Part shown: piece by piece, positions 31,855 to 39,361 of the stretch
How the letters are laid out: each line of letters opens with the position of its first letter
Position numbering within the stretch: the stretch's first letter is position 1
Origin: Gordonia amicalis NBRC 100051 = JCM 11271
GTDB taxonomy: Bacteria; Actinomycetota; Actinomycetes; Mycobacteriales; Mycobacteriaceae
Direction of reading: 5' to 3'
DNA length: 64,000 nt
Assembly (NCBI RefSeq): GCF_000332995.1
Contig: NZ_BANS01000003.1
Span: forward strand, 1-64,000
Made by a program: the position numbers and the translations under genes
Notes under the pieces: model-generated
Database searches by the model: none
What the model was told of the DNA's origin: nothing
The model's input: only the letters and a program-made list of their open reading frames with translations

Positions 31855-31874
31855 ACCAGAAGAAGGAAGTACCG

Positions 31875-32630
31875 GTGACAGCACCTTCATCCCACGACAT
31901 CCTCGGCACCACGGTGACCATGCCCGTGGAGATCCGGCATGCGCGGTGCTTCGTCGCCGGCTTCACCGCCGACGCCGCGGCTGTCCAGCGTGCGATCGAC
32001 AGCGAGTCCGGACGGCCCGGCACACTGCGTCCGCTGCGAATCCGGCCAGGACGTGCGATGTGCATGCTCGTCTTCGTCGACTACATCGACGGCGACCTCG
32101 GGCCGTACAACGAGTTCGGTGTCTGCTTCCTCGTCGACGACCCCTCCCGACCCCCGGCCTCACCTGTCCGAGCGCTCCGCGCTCTTGCCAAGGGCGACGC
32201 GCGGGCCCTCGTCCACCGGCTACCGGTGGACGGCGACTTCACCCTGGCCGCCGGCCGTGGGATCTGGGGTTTCCCGAAGACGCTGGCCGAGTTCGACGTC
32301 GATCACGGCTCATCGGTGCGGCACGGCCGCCTCGAGGCCGACGGCGCGCTGATCGCGGACCTGCGGATCAAGCCCGGCATCAAGGTCCCGGACACGACCG
32401 CCGACACCGTCCTGCACGCCTACTCGCAACTCGACGGCGTCACCAGGCTCACCCCCTGGCGGCTGACATCGGTGACCGGCACCCGCACCCGTCTCGGCGG
32501 GGCGGATCTCGAGCTCGGCGACCACCCGATCGCCGCCGAACTCCGGTCGCTCCGACTCGGGCGGCGCGCGCTGATGACCAGCTCGGTGGAGAAGATCACG
32601 ATGCTGTTCGAGAACCCGACACTCGTCTGA
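31875..32630 (+). CDS. Acetoacetate decarboxylase (ADC) family protein
   Basis: This protein of about 251 residues starts at GTG 31875 after GAAGGAAG. It shows ADC-fold landmarks: YIDGDLGPYNEFGVCFLVD, and GRGIWGFPKTLAEFDVD, where K135 sits at the position of the Schiff-base lysine of the family. True acetoacetate decarboxylases usually have a Lys-Lys pair there; only one lysine is seen, so the substrate may differ, as in the many ADC-like aldolase/dehydratases. The KstR-like operator upstream suggests steroid-linked regulation. The pirin gene follows after about 50 bases. Confidence 0.8.
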   Translation: MTAPSSHDILGTTVTMPVEIRHARCFVAGFTADAAAVQRAIDSESGRPGTLRPLRIRPGRAMCMLVFVDYIDGDLGPYNEFGVCFLVDDPSRPPASPVRALRALAKGDARALVHRLPVDGDFTLAAGRGIWGFPKTLAEFDVDHGSSVRHGRLEADGALIADLRIKPGIKVPDTTADTVLHAYSQLDGVTRLTPWRLTSVTGTRTRLGGADLELGDHPIAAELRSLRLGRRALMTSSVEKITMLFENPTLV

Positions 32631-32680
32631 GGACACGCTTCTGGCCACACCGGTCCCCCACCCCGGGGAGAATGGTCGCC

Positions 32681-33688
32681 ATGAGCAATCTGGAGGCCCA
32701 TCCGGCCGAGGTCGAATGCCGTACCGACGCCGAGAATGCGACGCGCGCCGGACACCTCCACATGGAGGTTCTCACCGCACGCGACGTACCCCTCGGCGGG
32801 CCGCGGGCGATGACCGTCCACCGGACGCTCCCGCAACGCTCGAGGTCCCTCATCGGCGCGTGGTGCTTCGTCGACCACTACGGACCCGACGACGTGGCGA
32901 GCACCGGCGGGATGGATGTGGCGCCGCATCCGCACACCGGCCTGCAGACGGTCAGCTGGCTGTTCACCGGCGAGGTGGAGCATCGCGACACCATGGGCAA
33001 CCACGCGATGGTCCGGCCCGGCGAGATCAACCTGATGACCGCGGGACACGGCATCGCGCACACCGAGGTCTCGACCCCACCGACCACCATCCTCCACGGC
33101 GTCCAGTTGTGGACCGCGCTGCCCGCCGACGACGCCGACACCCCAAGGGATTTCGCCCATCATCGTCCGGATGACGTGGTGCGCGAAGGGGTCACGGCCA
33201 AGGTGTTCCTCGGCGAGCTGTTCGGCACCCGCTCACCGGTTCACACGTTCACCCCGCTGCTCGGTGCCCAACTCGACTTCGCCCCCGCCGCCACCGTGGA
33301 CATCGACGTCGATCCCGCCTTCGAACACGGCATCCTCGTCGACGTCGGGACCATCGAGGTCGCCGACACCGGCGCCGCACCTCTCGAACGCACCGAACTC
33401 GGCTACCTCGGGGTGGGTGCCTCACGACTGACGCTCACCAACACCTCCGACGACGCCGCGCGGGTGATCCTGCTCGGTGGCACCCCGTTCGGCGAGGACA
33501 TCGTGATGTGGTGGAACTTCATCGGTCGCACGCACGACGAGATCGTCGGGTTCCGTGAGGAGTGGATGGCCCACAGCGAACGGTTCGGGCAGGTGCAGGG
33601 ATACGAGGGACCGATCCAGCACCTACCCGCACCGCCACTGCCGCACTCCCGGCTGCGCCCGCGGAAGAACTCGCCGGGAAGCGCCTGA
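32681..33688 (+). CDS. Pirin family protein
   Basis: The 335-residue cupin protein has the pirin motif PHPHTGLQTVSWLF followed by GEVEHRDTMG and GEINLMTAGHGIAHTE, which supply the metal-binding histidines and glutamate. The second half holds the second cupin (GILVDVGTIEVAD, ILLGGTPFGEDIVMWWNFIG). The ATG at 32681 is preferred over 32672, since GGGGAG then lies 10 bases away. Pirins bind iron; some are quercetinase-like, others act as redox regulators. The role here is unknown. It ends just before the repeat that flanks the IS110 element. Confidence 0.93.
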   Translation: MSNLEAHPAEVECRTDAENATRAGHLHMEVLTARDVPLGGPRAMTVHRTLPQRSRSLIGAWCFVDHYGPDDVASTGGMDVAPHPHTGLQTVSWLFTGEVEHRDTMGNHAMVRPGEINLMTAGHGIAHTEVSTPPTTILHGVQLWTALPADDADTPRDFAHHRPDDVVREGVTAKVFLGELFGTRSPVHTFTPLLGAQLDFAPAATVDIDVDPAFEHGILVDVGTIEVADTGAAPLERTELGYLGVGASRLTLTNTSDDAARVILLGGTPFGEDIVMWWNFIGRTHDEIVGFREEWMAHSERFGQVQGYEGPIQHLPAPPLPHSRLRPRKNSPGSA

Positions 33689-33701
33689 TCCCACCGCCCC
33701 C

Positions 33702-33733
33702 TGAGGAGGCCCGGAGCGTGCGGAGGGCCGTCA
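33702..33733. repeat. Left copy of 32-bp direct repeat flanking the IS110 element
   Basis: The repeat begins TGAGGAGGCCCGGAGC and ends GGGCCGTCA. It is identical to 35044-35075. Within it GGCCC and GGGCC can pair, so it may have been the shared terminator of the convergent pirin and FMN-reductase genes before insertion. Confidence 0.85.
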
Positions 33734-33979
33734 GCCATCGCTCCCTTCAGTGTCAGGGTTGTGGAGCCACGTCAGTGGTGATTGGGTTTCGTCCACCAGG
33801 TGTTTGGCTCAATCGCTCCCTGCCGCCCCTGTGGGGTTGGTGTTGCCTCATCGTGCCGACATCTGGTGTGACGGACCGGTCGGCGTGACTTGATAGGAGC
33901 GTGGCAGCGCCCCTCCACTGAAGTATGTCCACCGACCGGCCCGACTGTCCGCCCACCCTGTGACAGGAAGGCACGTTCC
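33734..33979 (+). ncRNA. Candidate bridge RNA region in the left non-coding end of the IS110 element
   Basis: IS110-group elements encode a structured bridge RNA in the non-coding end before the transposase. It pairs with target and donor DNA to direct recombination. This region has the right size and place, no open frame of its own, and several GC-rich inverted segments (for example around GACGGACCGGTCGGCGTGAC, 33870-33889). No structure was computed; the call rests on position and family knowledge. Confidence 0.45.
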
Positions 33980-35032
33980 ATGATCGTCATTGGTGCTGAT
34001 GTTCACAAGCGCTCCCACACCTTCGTCGCGGTCGATGACGCCGGCCGCAAACTCGGATCCACTGTCGTTGCGGCCACCACGTCCGGCCACCACAAAGCGC
34101 TGCGCTGGGCCCACGAGAAGTTCGGCGGTGAGGTGTTGTGGGCCATCGAGGACTGCCGCAACATGTCCGCCCGCCTCGAGCGCGACCTGCTGACTGCGAA
34201 GCAGAAAGTCGTACGAGTCACGCCCCGGTTGATGGCCGAGCATCGCCGCACTGGGCGTGAACGCGGCAAGTCCGATCCCATCGACGCTCTCGCCGTGGCG
34301 CGGGCCGCTGCCCGGGAACCCGACCTACCGGTGGCTTCCCACGATGAGCTGTCGTATGAGGCCAAAGCGTTGGTGGACTATCGGGAAAACCTTGTGCACG
34401 AACGCACTTCAAAGATCAACCGGGTGTTGTGGCGGGTGCATCAACTCGACCCCGAATACCGCATCCCCTCCGGTGGGTTGACGCTGAACAAACACCAGCA
34501 GGCCCTGGCCAGCTGGTTGGCCGAGCGGATCGGGGTCGATGCCCGCCTGGCCCGCAACGAGGTCGCGGCCATCATCGCGTTGACCACCGAGATCAAGGAG
34601 GTGACCCGCGAGATCACCACCCTGGTGCGCGATGCGGTGCCGACCCTGTTGGCGATGCCCGGCTGCGCCGAGCTCACCGCAGCCAAACTGCTCGGCGAAT
34701 CCGCGGGCATCACCCGCTTCGGTACCGATGCGCAGTTCGCCCGCCACGCCGGCGTTGCACCCGTGCCGGTGTGGTCGGCCAACCCCGGCCGCCACCGACT
34801 GACCCGCTCAGGCAACCGGCAACTCAACGCGGCCCTGCACCTCATCGCGCTAACCCAAGCCCACATGCCCGACACTCTCGGACACGTCTACTACCAACGC
34901 AAACGCGACGAAGGCAAAAGCAAACGCGAAGCCCTGCGCTGCCTCAAACGACGCCTCGTCCGCGTCGTCTACAACCACCTCACTCACGACCACCACACCC
35001 GCACAGCAACCACATGCCAAGCCGCTGCTTGA
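33980..35032 (+). CDS. IS110-family transposase
   Basis: The 350-residue protein starts at MIVIGADVHKRSHTFVAV after an AGGAAGG ribosome site. The N-terminal DEDD/RuvC-like domain shows D in GADVHK, E in VLWAIEDCR, and KSDPIDALAVARAA. The C-terminal Transposase_20 domain shows MPGCAELTAAKLLGE and ARHAGVAPVPV, with RLTRSGNRQLNAALH, where the catalytic serine of the family lies. It appears intact, so the element may still be active. Product: a serine/DEDD recombinase guided by bridge RNA. Confidence 0.95.
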   Translation: MIVIGADVHKRSHTFVAVDDAGRKLGSTVVAATTSGHHKALRWAHEKFGGEVLWAIEDCRNMSARLERDLLTAKQKVVRVTPRLMAEHRRTGRERGKSDPIDALAVARAAAREPDLPVASHDELSYEAKALVDYRENLVHERTSKINRVLWRVHQLDPEYRIPSGGLTLNKHQQALASWLAERIGVDARLARNEVAAIIALTTEIKEVTREITTLVRDAVPTLLAMPGCAELTAAKLLGESAGITRFGTDAQFARHAGVAPVPVWSANPGRHRLTRSGNRQLNAALHLIALTQAHMPDTLGHVYYQRKRDEGKSKREALRCLKRRLVRVVYNHLTHDHHTRTATTCQAAA

Positions 35033-35043
35033 CATAGGAGCTA

Positions 35044-35075
35044 TGAGGAGGCCCGGAGCGTGCGGAGGGCCGTCA
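35044..35075. repeat. Right copy of 32-bp direct repeat flanking the IS110 element
   Basis: Identical to 33702-33733. Its last three bases (35073-35075) form the stop codon of the FMN-reductase gene on the - strand, which suggests that this copy is the original chromosomal sequence. Confidence 0.85.
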
Positions 35076-35759
35076 CGAAGGGCCCAACAACCTCGCGAAG
35101 TTGGCGATCCCCGCCGCTTCGATCGCCTGCTGTCGCGCGCCGGGTCCCGCGATGCGCGCGCTGGCCGGTGCGGCCTCGGTTCCCGGACGCGGAGTCGACG
35201 CACGCGGCCCGATAAGTCCCGCGAGTTCGGCTGCCGCACGGGAGATCCGGTCGTTCAGCCCGGTGTCCCCGGGCCTCTCGGTGCCCGCCCAGTCCTCCGA
35301 CGCCGCGTACACCCCGGTGGGCACGACGACGGTTCGGAGGTACGAGAACAGCGGGCGCAGCGCGTGATCGAGCATCATGGAGTGCCGCGGGCTACCACCG
35401 GTGGCGCCGATCAGCACCGGCTTACCGGCCATCGCGTCCACGTCGACCAGGTCGAAGAACATCTTGAACAGACCGCTATAGGACGCGTTGAAGACCGGCG
35501 ACGCGACGACCAGCGCGTCGGCGGACTCGACCGCGTCGAGCGCGGCGCGGGTCTCCCCGGAGGCGAAGCCGACGGCCGTCGAACGTCCGAGATCAACGGC
35601 CAGATCCCGCAGGTCGATCACCTCGACGTCGGCGGCCACCCCGCGACCGCTCAGCACGCCGGTCACCCCCGTCGCCATCCGATCGATCAGCATCCGCGTC
35701 GACGACGGCTCGGACAGCCCGGCATTCACCGCCACCACGCGCAGGACGCGCTCGCTCAT
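35073..35759 (-). CDS. NADPH-dependent FMN reductase (CE1759 type)
   Basis: The 228-residue flavodoxin-fold protein has the FMN-phosphate loop NAGLSEPSSTRML, then DALVVASPVFNASYSGLFKMFFDLVD and PVLIGATGGSPRHSMML. It supplies reduced FMN to partner monooxygenases. Its ATG overlaps the stop of the LLM oxidoreductase gene by four bases, so the two form a two-component flavin system. The alanine/proline-rich C-terminal tail is longer than in SsuE. Its stop lies inside the right-hand IS110 flanking repeat. Confidence 0.92.
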   Translation of the reverse strand: MSERVLRVVAVNAGLSEPSSTRMLIDRMATGVTGVLSGRGVAADVEVIDLRDLAVDLGRSTAVGFASGETRAALDAVESADALVVASPVFNASYSGLFKMFFDLVDVDAMAGKPVLIGATGGSPRHSMMLDHALRPLFSYLRTVVVPTGVYAASEDWAGTERPGDTGLNDRISRAAAELAGLIGPRASTPRPGTEAAPASARIAGPGARQQAIEAAGIANFARLLGPS

Positions 35760-36862
35760 GACCGCACCTCGACCTTCCCCGCCTCGTCGGACTCCTGGCG
35801 GCCGGCCACCAGGGACGCGTGGGTCGGCGCGTCGGGTACGTCGGCAGGCCTGCCCTGAGCGAACCCCTCGCGCAGCTCGGGCAGGACCTCGCCGAGTAGA
35901 TCGAGCTGTTCGAGCACGACCTTCAGCGGCAATCCCGCGTGATCGACGAGGAACAGCTGGCGCTGGTAGTCCCCGAAGCTCTCGCGGAACGACAGTGTCT
36001 TGTCGACGAACTCGGCCGGACTGCCCACCGTCAGCGGCGTCTGCGACGTGAAGTCCTCCAGCGACGGACCGTGGCCGTACACGGGTGCGTTGTCGAAGTA
36101 CGGACGGAACTCACGCACCGCGTCCTGCGAGCGGGGCCGGATGAAGAACTGGCCGCCCAGGCCGACGATGGCCTGGTGGGCCTTGCCGTGGCCGTAATGT
36201 TCGAATCGCTCGCGGTAGAAGGCGATGAGCCGCTGGAAGTGTTCCTTGGGCCAGAAGATGTTGTTGGCGAAGAAGCCATCGCCGTAATACGCGGCCTGCT
36301 CGGCGATCTCCGGACTGCGGATCGACCCGTGCCACACGAACGGGGCCACCCCGTCGAGCGGACGCGGGGTCGAGGTGAACGACGTGAGCGGCGTACGGAA
36401 CCGGCCCTCCCAGTCGACGACGTGCTCGGCCCACAGCCGGTGCAGCAGGTGGTAGTTCTCGATGGCGAGCGGGATGCCCTGGCGGATGTCCTGCCCGAAC
36501 CACGGATAGACGGGCCCGGTGTTCCCACGTCCGAGCATCAGGTCGACCCGGCCGTCGGCGAGGTGCTGGAGCATCGCGAAGTCCTCGGCGATCTTCACCG
36601 GATCGTTCGTCGTGATGAGCGTGGTCGCAGTACTGAGCTGAAGACGTTGCGTCTGCGCGGCGATGTAGGCGAGGGTCGTCGTCGGCGAGGACGAGAAGAA
36701 CGGCTCGTTGTGGTGCTCACCGATCGCGAACACGTCGAGCCCGATGTCCTCGGCCTTCTTCGCGATCTCGACGATCGCCTTGATCCGGTCGTTCTCGCTG
36801 GGCGTCCTGCCCGTGGTGGGGTCCGTCGTGATGTCGCTGACGCTGAAGATTCCGAACTGCAT
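35756..36862 (-). CDS. LLM-class flavin-dependent monooxygenase
   Basis: The 368-residue bacterial luciferase-like protein starts MQFGIFSVSDITTDPTTGR; an upstream in-frame GTG was rejected as lacking family sequence. Core motifs are VFAIGEHHNEPFFSSSP, LSTATTLITTNDPVKIAEDFAMLQHLADGRVDLMLGRG and PFVWHGSIRSPEIAEQAA. It should use reduced FMN from the next gene to oxygenate an unknown substrate. The divergent intergenic region upstream carries a perfect 14-bp palindrome that may be its operator. Confidence 0.93.
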   Translation of the reverse strand: MQFGIFSVSDITTDPTTGRTPSENDRIKAIVEIAKKAEDIGLDVFAIGEHHNEPFFSSSPTTTLAYIAAQTQRLQLSTATTLITTNDPVKIAEDFAMLQHLADGRVDLMLGRGNTGPVYPWFGQDIRQGIPLAIENYHLLHRLWAEHVVDWEGRFRTPLTSFTSTPRPLDGVAPFVWHGSIRSPEIAEQAAYYGDGFFANNIFWPKEHFQRLIAFYRERFEHYGHGKAHQAIVGLGGQFFIRPRSQDAVREFRPYFDNAPVYGHGPSLEDFTSQTPLTVGSPAEFVDKTLSFRESFGDYQRQLFLVDHAGLPLKVVLEQLDLLGEVLPELREGFAQGRPADVPDAPTHASLVAGRQESDEAGKVEVRS

Positions 36863-36919
36863 GTCGCGCCTTCCGTTGCCTGCCGATAGCGCTGCCGTGG
36901 CAGCCTCGTCCACCATAAC

Positions 36920-36933
36920 CGGACCGCGGTCCG
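36920..36933. promoter_or_regulatory. Perfect 14-bp palindrome, candidate TetR-type operator
   Basis: CGGACCGCGGTCCG lies 58 bases upstream of the LLM monooxygenase start, in the divergent region with the lipoprotein gene. Its symmetry and place suit a repressor site. No regulator gene is adjacent. Confidence 0.5.
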
Positions 36934-37018
36934 ATTAATTCCGAGTGGGGGCTGAGTTAGTGTGGGCTTACTACTCTGCGGGTACAGATCCGCGGAGGCG
37001 TCGCATGAAGGGGAATCC

Positions 37019-37537
37019 ATGAAGATCCGGAAGTCCGTCGCCGCCATCGCCCTGGCCGGGTCCGCGCTGTTCGTCGCGACCGCCTGCTCGTCCGAGGACG
37101 TCGACGAGGCCACCAGCAAGGTCTCGACCGCAGTCGAGTCGGCCGCGTCCGAGGTCTCCACCGCCGCCGGCGACGCAATCGACGAGGTCACCGGCCTGAG
37201 CAACTCGAAGGCCCAGGACATCCTGCGCAAGGCCGTCGACCCGGCGACCCCGGCCGACGAGATCGACTCGGTCGTCGACACCACGGATCCCGCCACCAAG
37301 GCCGCGGTCATCGCCTTCGCGAAGGGTTCGTCTGCCGCCGGATACACGCCCGAGATCTACACCGTGAAGGACGTCGCGAAGGACGGCGACAACAAGGCCG
37401 TCGCCACGGTCGCGGTCGCCAGCCCGCACGCCCCGGCCCCGGTCGACATCAAGCTCGCCTACGTCAAGGTCGACGGCGGGTGGAAGCTCAGCGCCGACGC
37501 CGTCACCCAGCTCGCCGGAATGGCGACCAGCCACTGA
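37019..37537 (+). CDS. Small exported lipoprotein
   Basis: The 172-residue protein starts MKIRKSVAAIALAGSALFVATACSS. Basic residues, a hydrophobic core and a lipobox (VATAC, cysteine about 23) show a lipoprotein signal peptide. Then comes an Ala/Ser/Val-rich helical stretch (DEATSKVSTAVESAASEVSTA), and a C-terminal domain (KAVATVAVASPHAPAPVDIKLAYVKVDGGWKLS) like small NTF2/DUF4878-type lipoproteins of mycobacteria. Anchored outside the membrane; function unknown. GAAGGGGAATCC gives the ribosome site. Confidence 0.85.
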   Translation: MKIRKSVAAIALAGSALFVATACSSEDVDEATSKVSTAVESAASEVSTAAGDAIDEVTGLSNSKAQDILRKAVDPATPADEIDSVVDTTDPATKAAVIAFAKGSSAAGYTPEIYTVKDVAKDGDNKAVATVAVASPHAPAPVDIKLAYVKVDGGWKLSADAVTQLAGMATSH

Positions 37538-37616
37538 CACCGGCCGCCACCTCCTCCTCGCCGGTAGACTCGCCCGGGTACGGCCCGTACAGCGAGCCGG
37601 CGAGCGAGGAGGTGCC

Positions 37617-38219
37617 GTGCGCGTCGACATTCCCACCCAGCCGTTCTCACCGGCGATCACCGAGCGTCATGAGCGATGGCCTGCGGTCAACGATCTCGAC
37701 GACAACTCGCTGCCCACCGATCCGGCAGACGCTCCCGCCCCGTCCGCGCCACGATCGGAACAATCGGCGCCGGTATCCCCGGCACGGCCCGTCACGCGCG
37801 TCGAGACGCGAGTCCGCCCGGCGCCGGAGGAGCATGCCGCCCTCCCGCCGGTGGGCGACTTCTGGGATCTGGAGAACTCCGCTCCCCCGCCGGTGACGTT
37901 CACGAATCCTCGGCCGGGCCCGGTTGTCCAACCACTGCCGTATTCACCTCCGGTGGTGCGTCGCACGGACGCGCCCGCTGCATCGCTGGCACTGACAACC
38001 GGTGTGATCGCGATTCCGATGACCCTGGTCCTCGGACTCGGCGCGATTCTCGGGATGGTCGCGATCATCTCCGGCATCGTGGCGATCAAGCAGGTCAACC
38101 GGACACCTGCGACGCGCAAGGGGACCGGACGCGCGGTCACCGGGATCGTGTGCGGTACCGGAAGTGTCGTCGTCGGCGGTCCGATCCTGTTGTTCCTGGC
38201 ATTGATCTTCGGCCTCTGA
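37617..38219 (+). CDS. DUF4190-like membrane protein
   Basis: The 200-residue protein starts at GTG 37617, 4 bases after GAGGAGG. A long proline-rich cytoplasmic part (residues 1-120, including VGDFWDLENSAPPPVTF) precedes two membrane segments: LALTTGVIAIPMTLVLGLGA running into ILGMVAIISGIVAI, and TGIVCGTGSVVVGGPILLFL. The short basic loop between them (KQVNRTPATRKGTG) is typical of DUF4190 proteins. Function unknown. It follows the lipoprotein by 79 bases and may share its transcript. A strong terminator follows. Confidence 0.8.
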   Translation: MRVDIPTQPFSPAITERHERWPAVNDLDDNSLPTDPADAPAPSAPRSEQSAPVSPARPVTRVETRVRPAPEEHAALPPVGDFWDLENSAPPPVTFTNPRPGPVVQPLPYSPPVVRRTDAPAASLALTTGVIAIPMTLVLGLGAILGMVAIISGIVAIKQVNRTPATRKGTGRAVTGIVCGTGSVVVGGPILLFLALIFGL

Positions 38220-38332
38220 CGGCTCAGCCAATACCGGTACAGGTCAGACGCTTCGGCGTCGCCCACGCCGAGAACCGTTGGCACAGAATGTCCACGACGC
38301 GCCGAATCGGCAAGAAGTGAAGCCCCACACAA

Positions 38333-38373
38333 ACAACGAGACCCACCCGGATGCACCAGGTGGGTCTCGTTGT
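38333..38373. terminator. Strong bidirectional terminator
   Basis: A 15-bp perfect stem (ACAACGAGACCCACC with its complement) closes an 11-base loop and is extended outward by CCCACACA pairing with TGTGTGGG. It sits between the convergent DUF4190-like gene and the end of NRPS cluster 2, and can end both. Confidence 0.85.
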
Positions 38374-38386
38374 GATGTGTGTGGGT

Positions 38387-38701
38387 CTAGCTGACCGCGC
38401 GAAGATGGGTACGCGCCGGCGCGGCGACTCCGCGGCCGCGGCCCAACCATGCTTCGACCTCGCCGATGACCTGCATCCGCGATTCCAGCGGCTGGATGTC
38501 GGCCAGCGTCGGCAGGCAGTTCATCAGGGCGGCGTAGAAGGCAGCAGCCTGAGACATGCCATGCGCGGAACACACATGATCGTATTCGTCGATGCGCCGT
38601 GCGAGCTCACCATAGGTGAGTGCCTTGTCGCCCAACCGAACTGCGGTCAGCTTCGGCGTGATCGCGCCACGATCCTGAATGTCGTGCAATAGATCGTCCA
38701 T
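38387..38701 (-). CDS. Small protein resembling the N-terminal edge of an adenylation domain
   Basis: The 104-residue protein contains TAVRLGDKALTYGELARRID, which matches the first strands and helix of A domains (compare [19 protein letters not shown] in the NRPS upstream). No ATP-binding or core motif follows; the rest (YAALMNCLPTLADIQPLESR, then VIGEVEAWLGRGRG) is not A-domain-like. It is the last gene of NRPS cluster 2, has its own ATG, and ends just before a strong terminator. It is either a remnant of a lost A domain or a small accessory protein. I do not recognise a named family. Confidence 0.7.
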   Translation of the reverse strand: MDDLLHDIQDRGAITPKLTAVRLGDKALTYGELARRIDEYDHVCSAHGMSQAAAFYAALMNCLPTLADIQPLESRMQVIGEVEAWLGRGRGVAAPARTHLRAVS

Positions 38702-38987
38702 GAGTGACTACCTTCCCCCCGCCCATAATGGCGTGACCGCGGCGTCCCCGCCTCCCCAGACGTTGGTACGTTGCGGCCCTTCAACACAGTGTGCCCTACC
38801 CCACGGAATATGGGGACTCTTGCTTCAGCATCTGTGGCACATTCCACAAGCTGTTCTGCGAACGAAATGTGACTTCATGTTACTACTGAGACGCCAGTTA
38901 CGGCAGTGCGCCACTCTGGTTTCTTTAAGTTGTTATTTGCGCGGGATCGTCCCGATATTCCGGTAGGTCGATACCGGACATACCGGG
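38702..38987. promoter_or_regulatory. AT-richer gap between MbtH and the small A-like gene
   Basis: These 286 bases have markedly lower GC than the coding DNA (for example TTCTTTAAGTTGTTATTTGC near 38919-38938) and hold no gene. A CCGGTA/TACCGG stem at 38960-38977 follows the MbtH stop and may end that transcript. The small downstream gene probably has its own promoter here. Confidence 0.5.
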
Positions 38988-39215
38988 TCAGGCGCCGGCA
39001 GACTTGTCGGCTTCCATGGCCTCGATGAGACTCTTCGGCCGGAGGTCGGTCCAGTTCTGCTCGACGTACTCGAGGCACGCGGCACGGCTGTCCTCACCGA
39101 ACACCTTGGTCCAGCCCGCCGGGATGTCGGCGAAAGTCGGCCACAGCGAGTGCTGATTCTCGTCGTTGACCAGCACGAAGAAACGGCCGTCCTCGTCATC
39201 GAATGGATTCGTCAT
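38988..39215 (-). CDS. MbtH-family protein, second copy in NRPS cluster 2
   Basis: The 75-residue protein carries [51 protein letters not shown] and [12 protein letters not shown]. It is almost the same as the MbtH at 40309-40542, differing by a few conservative changes, so one arose by duplication of the other, with the glycosyltransferase gene between them. An upstream in-frame extension was rejected because the family starts at MTNPFDD. It likely assists A domains of the large NRPS. Confidence 0.95.
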   Translation of the reverse strand: MTNPFDDEDGRFFVLVNDENQHSLWPTFADIPAGWTKVFGEDSRAACLEYVEQNWTDLRPKSLIEAMEADKSAGA

Positions 39216-39361
39216 CGTCGTACCTATCGTTGGGAGCCGGCCGGCGGCCGGCCCGGAACACGGACGACTCAATCGTAGGCAACCCACTGCCGGATCACGG
39301 TACCTACGGTCATGTCCGCGCCGGTATCCCGTCAATTCATCCGATCGGGAACGTCCGGGAT

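Larger units (their letters stand above)
31505..31874. promoter_or_regulatory. Divergent region between the response regulator and the decarboxylase-family gene
   Basis: This stretch of about 370 bases has no convincing gene. It carries the KstR-like operator at 31805-31822 and a leader hairpin at 31829-31854, both near the + strand gene. GAAGGAAG at 31862-31869 is its likely ribosome site. Confidence 0.6.
33734..35043 (+). mobile_element. IS110-family insertion sequence
   Basis: About 1.31 kb lies between two copies of a 32-bp direct repeat. It encodes one IS110-type DEDD transposase and has a long 5' non-coding end of about 246 bases and almost no 3' non-coding DNA. No terminal inverted repeats are visible, as is usual for the IS110 group. 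The exact ends are not proven: CTTGACATAGGAGCT at the right end (35028-35042) resembles CTTGATAGGAGCG at 33889-33901. The element separates the pirin gene from the FMN-reductase gene. Confidence 0.85.

Noticed and set aside
31445-32680. Upstream in-frame extension of the pirin gene
   Set aside because: It runs through the decarboxylase-family gene in another frame and has no pirin-like sequence; ATG 32681 has a good ribosome site.
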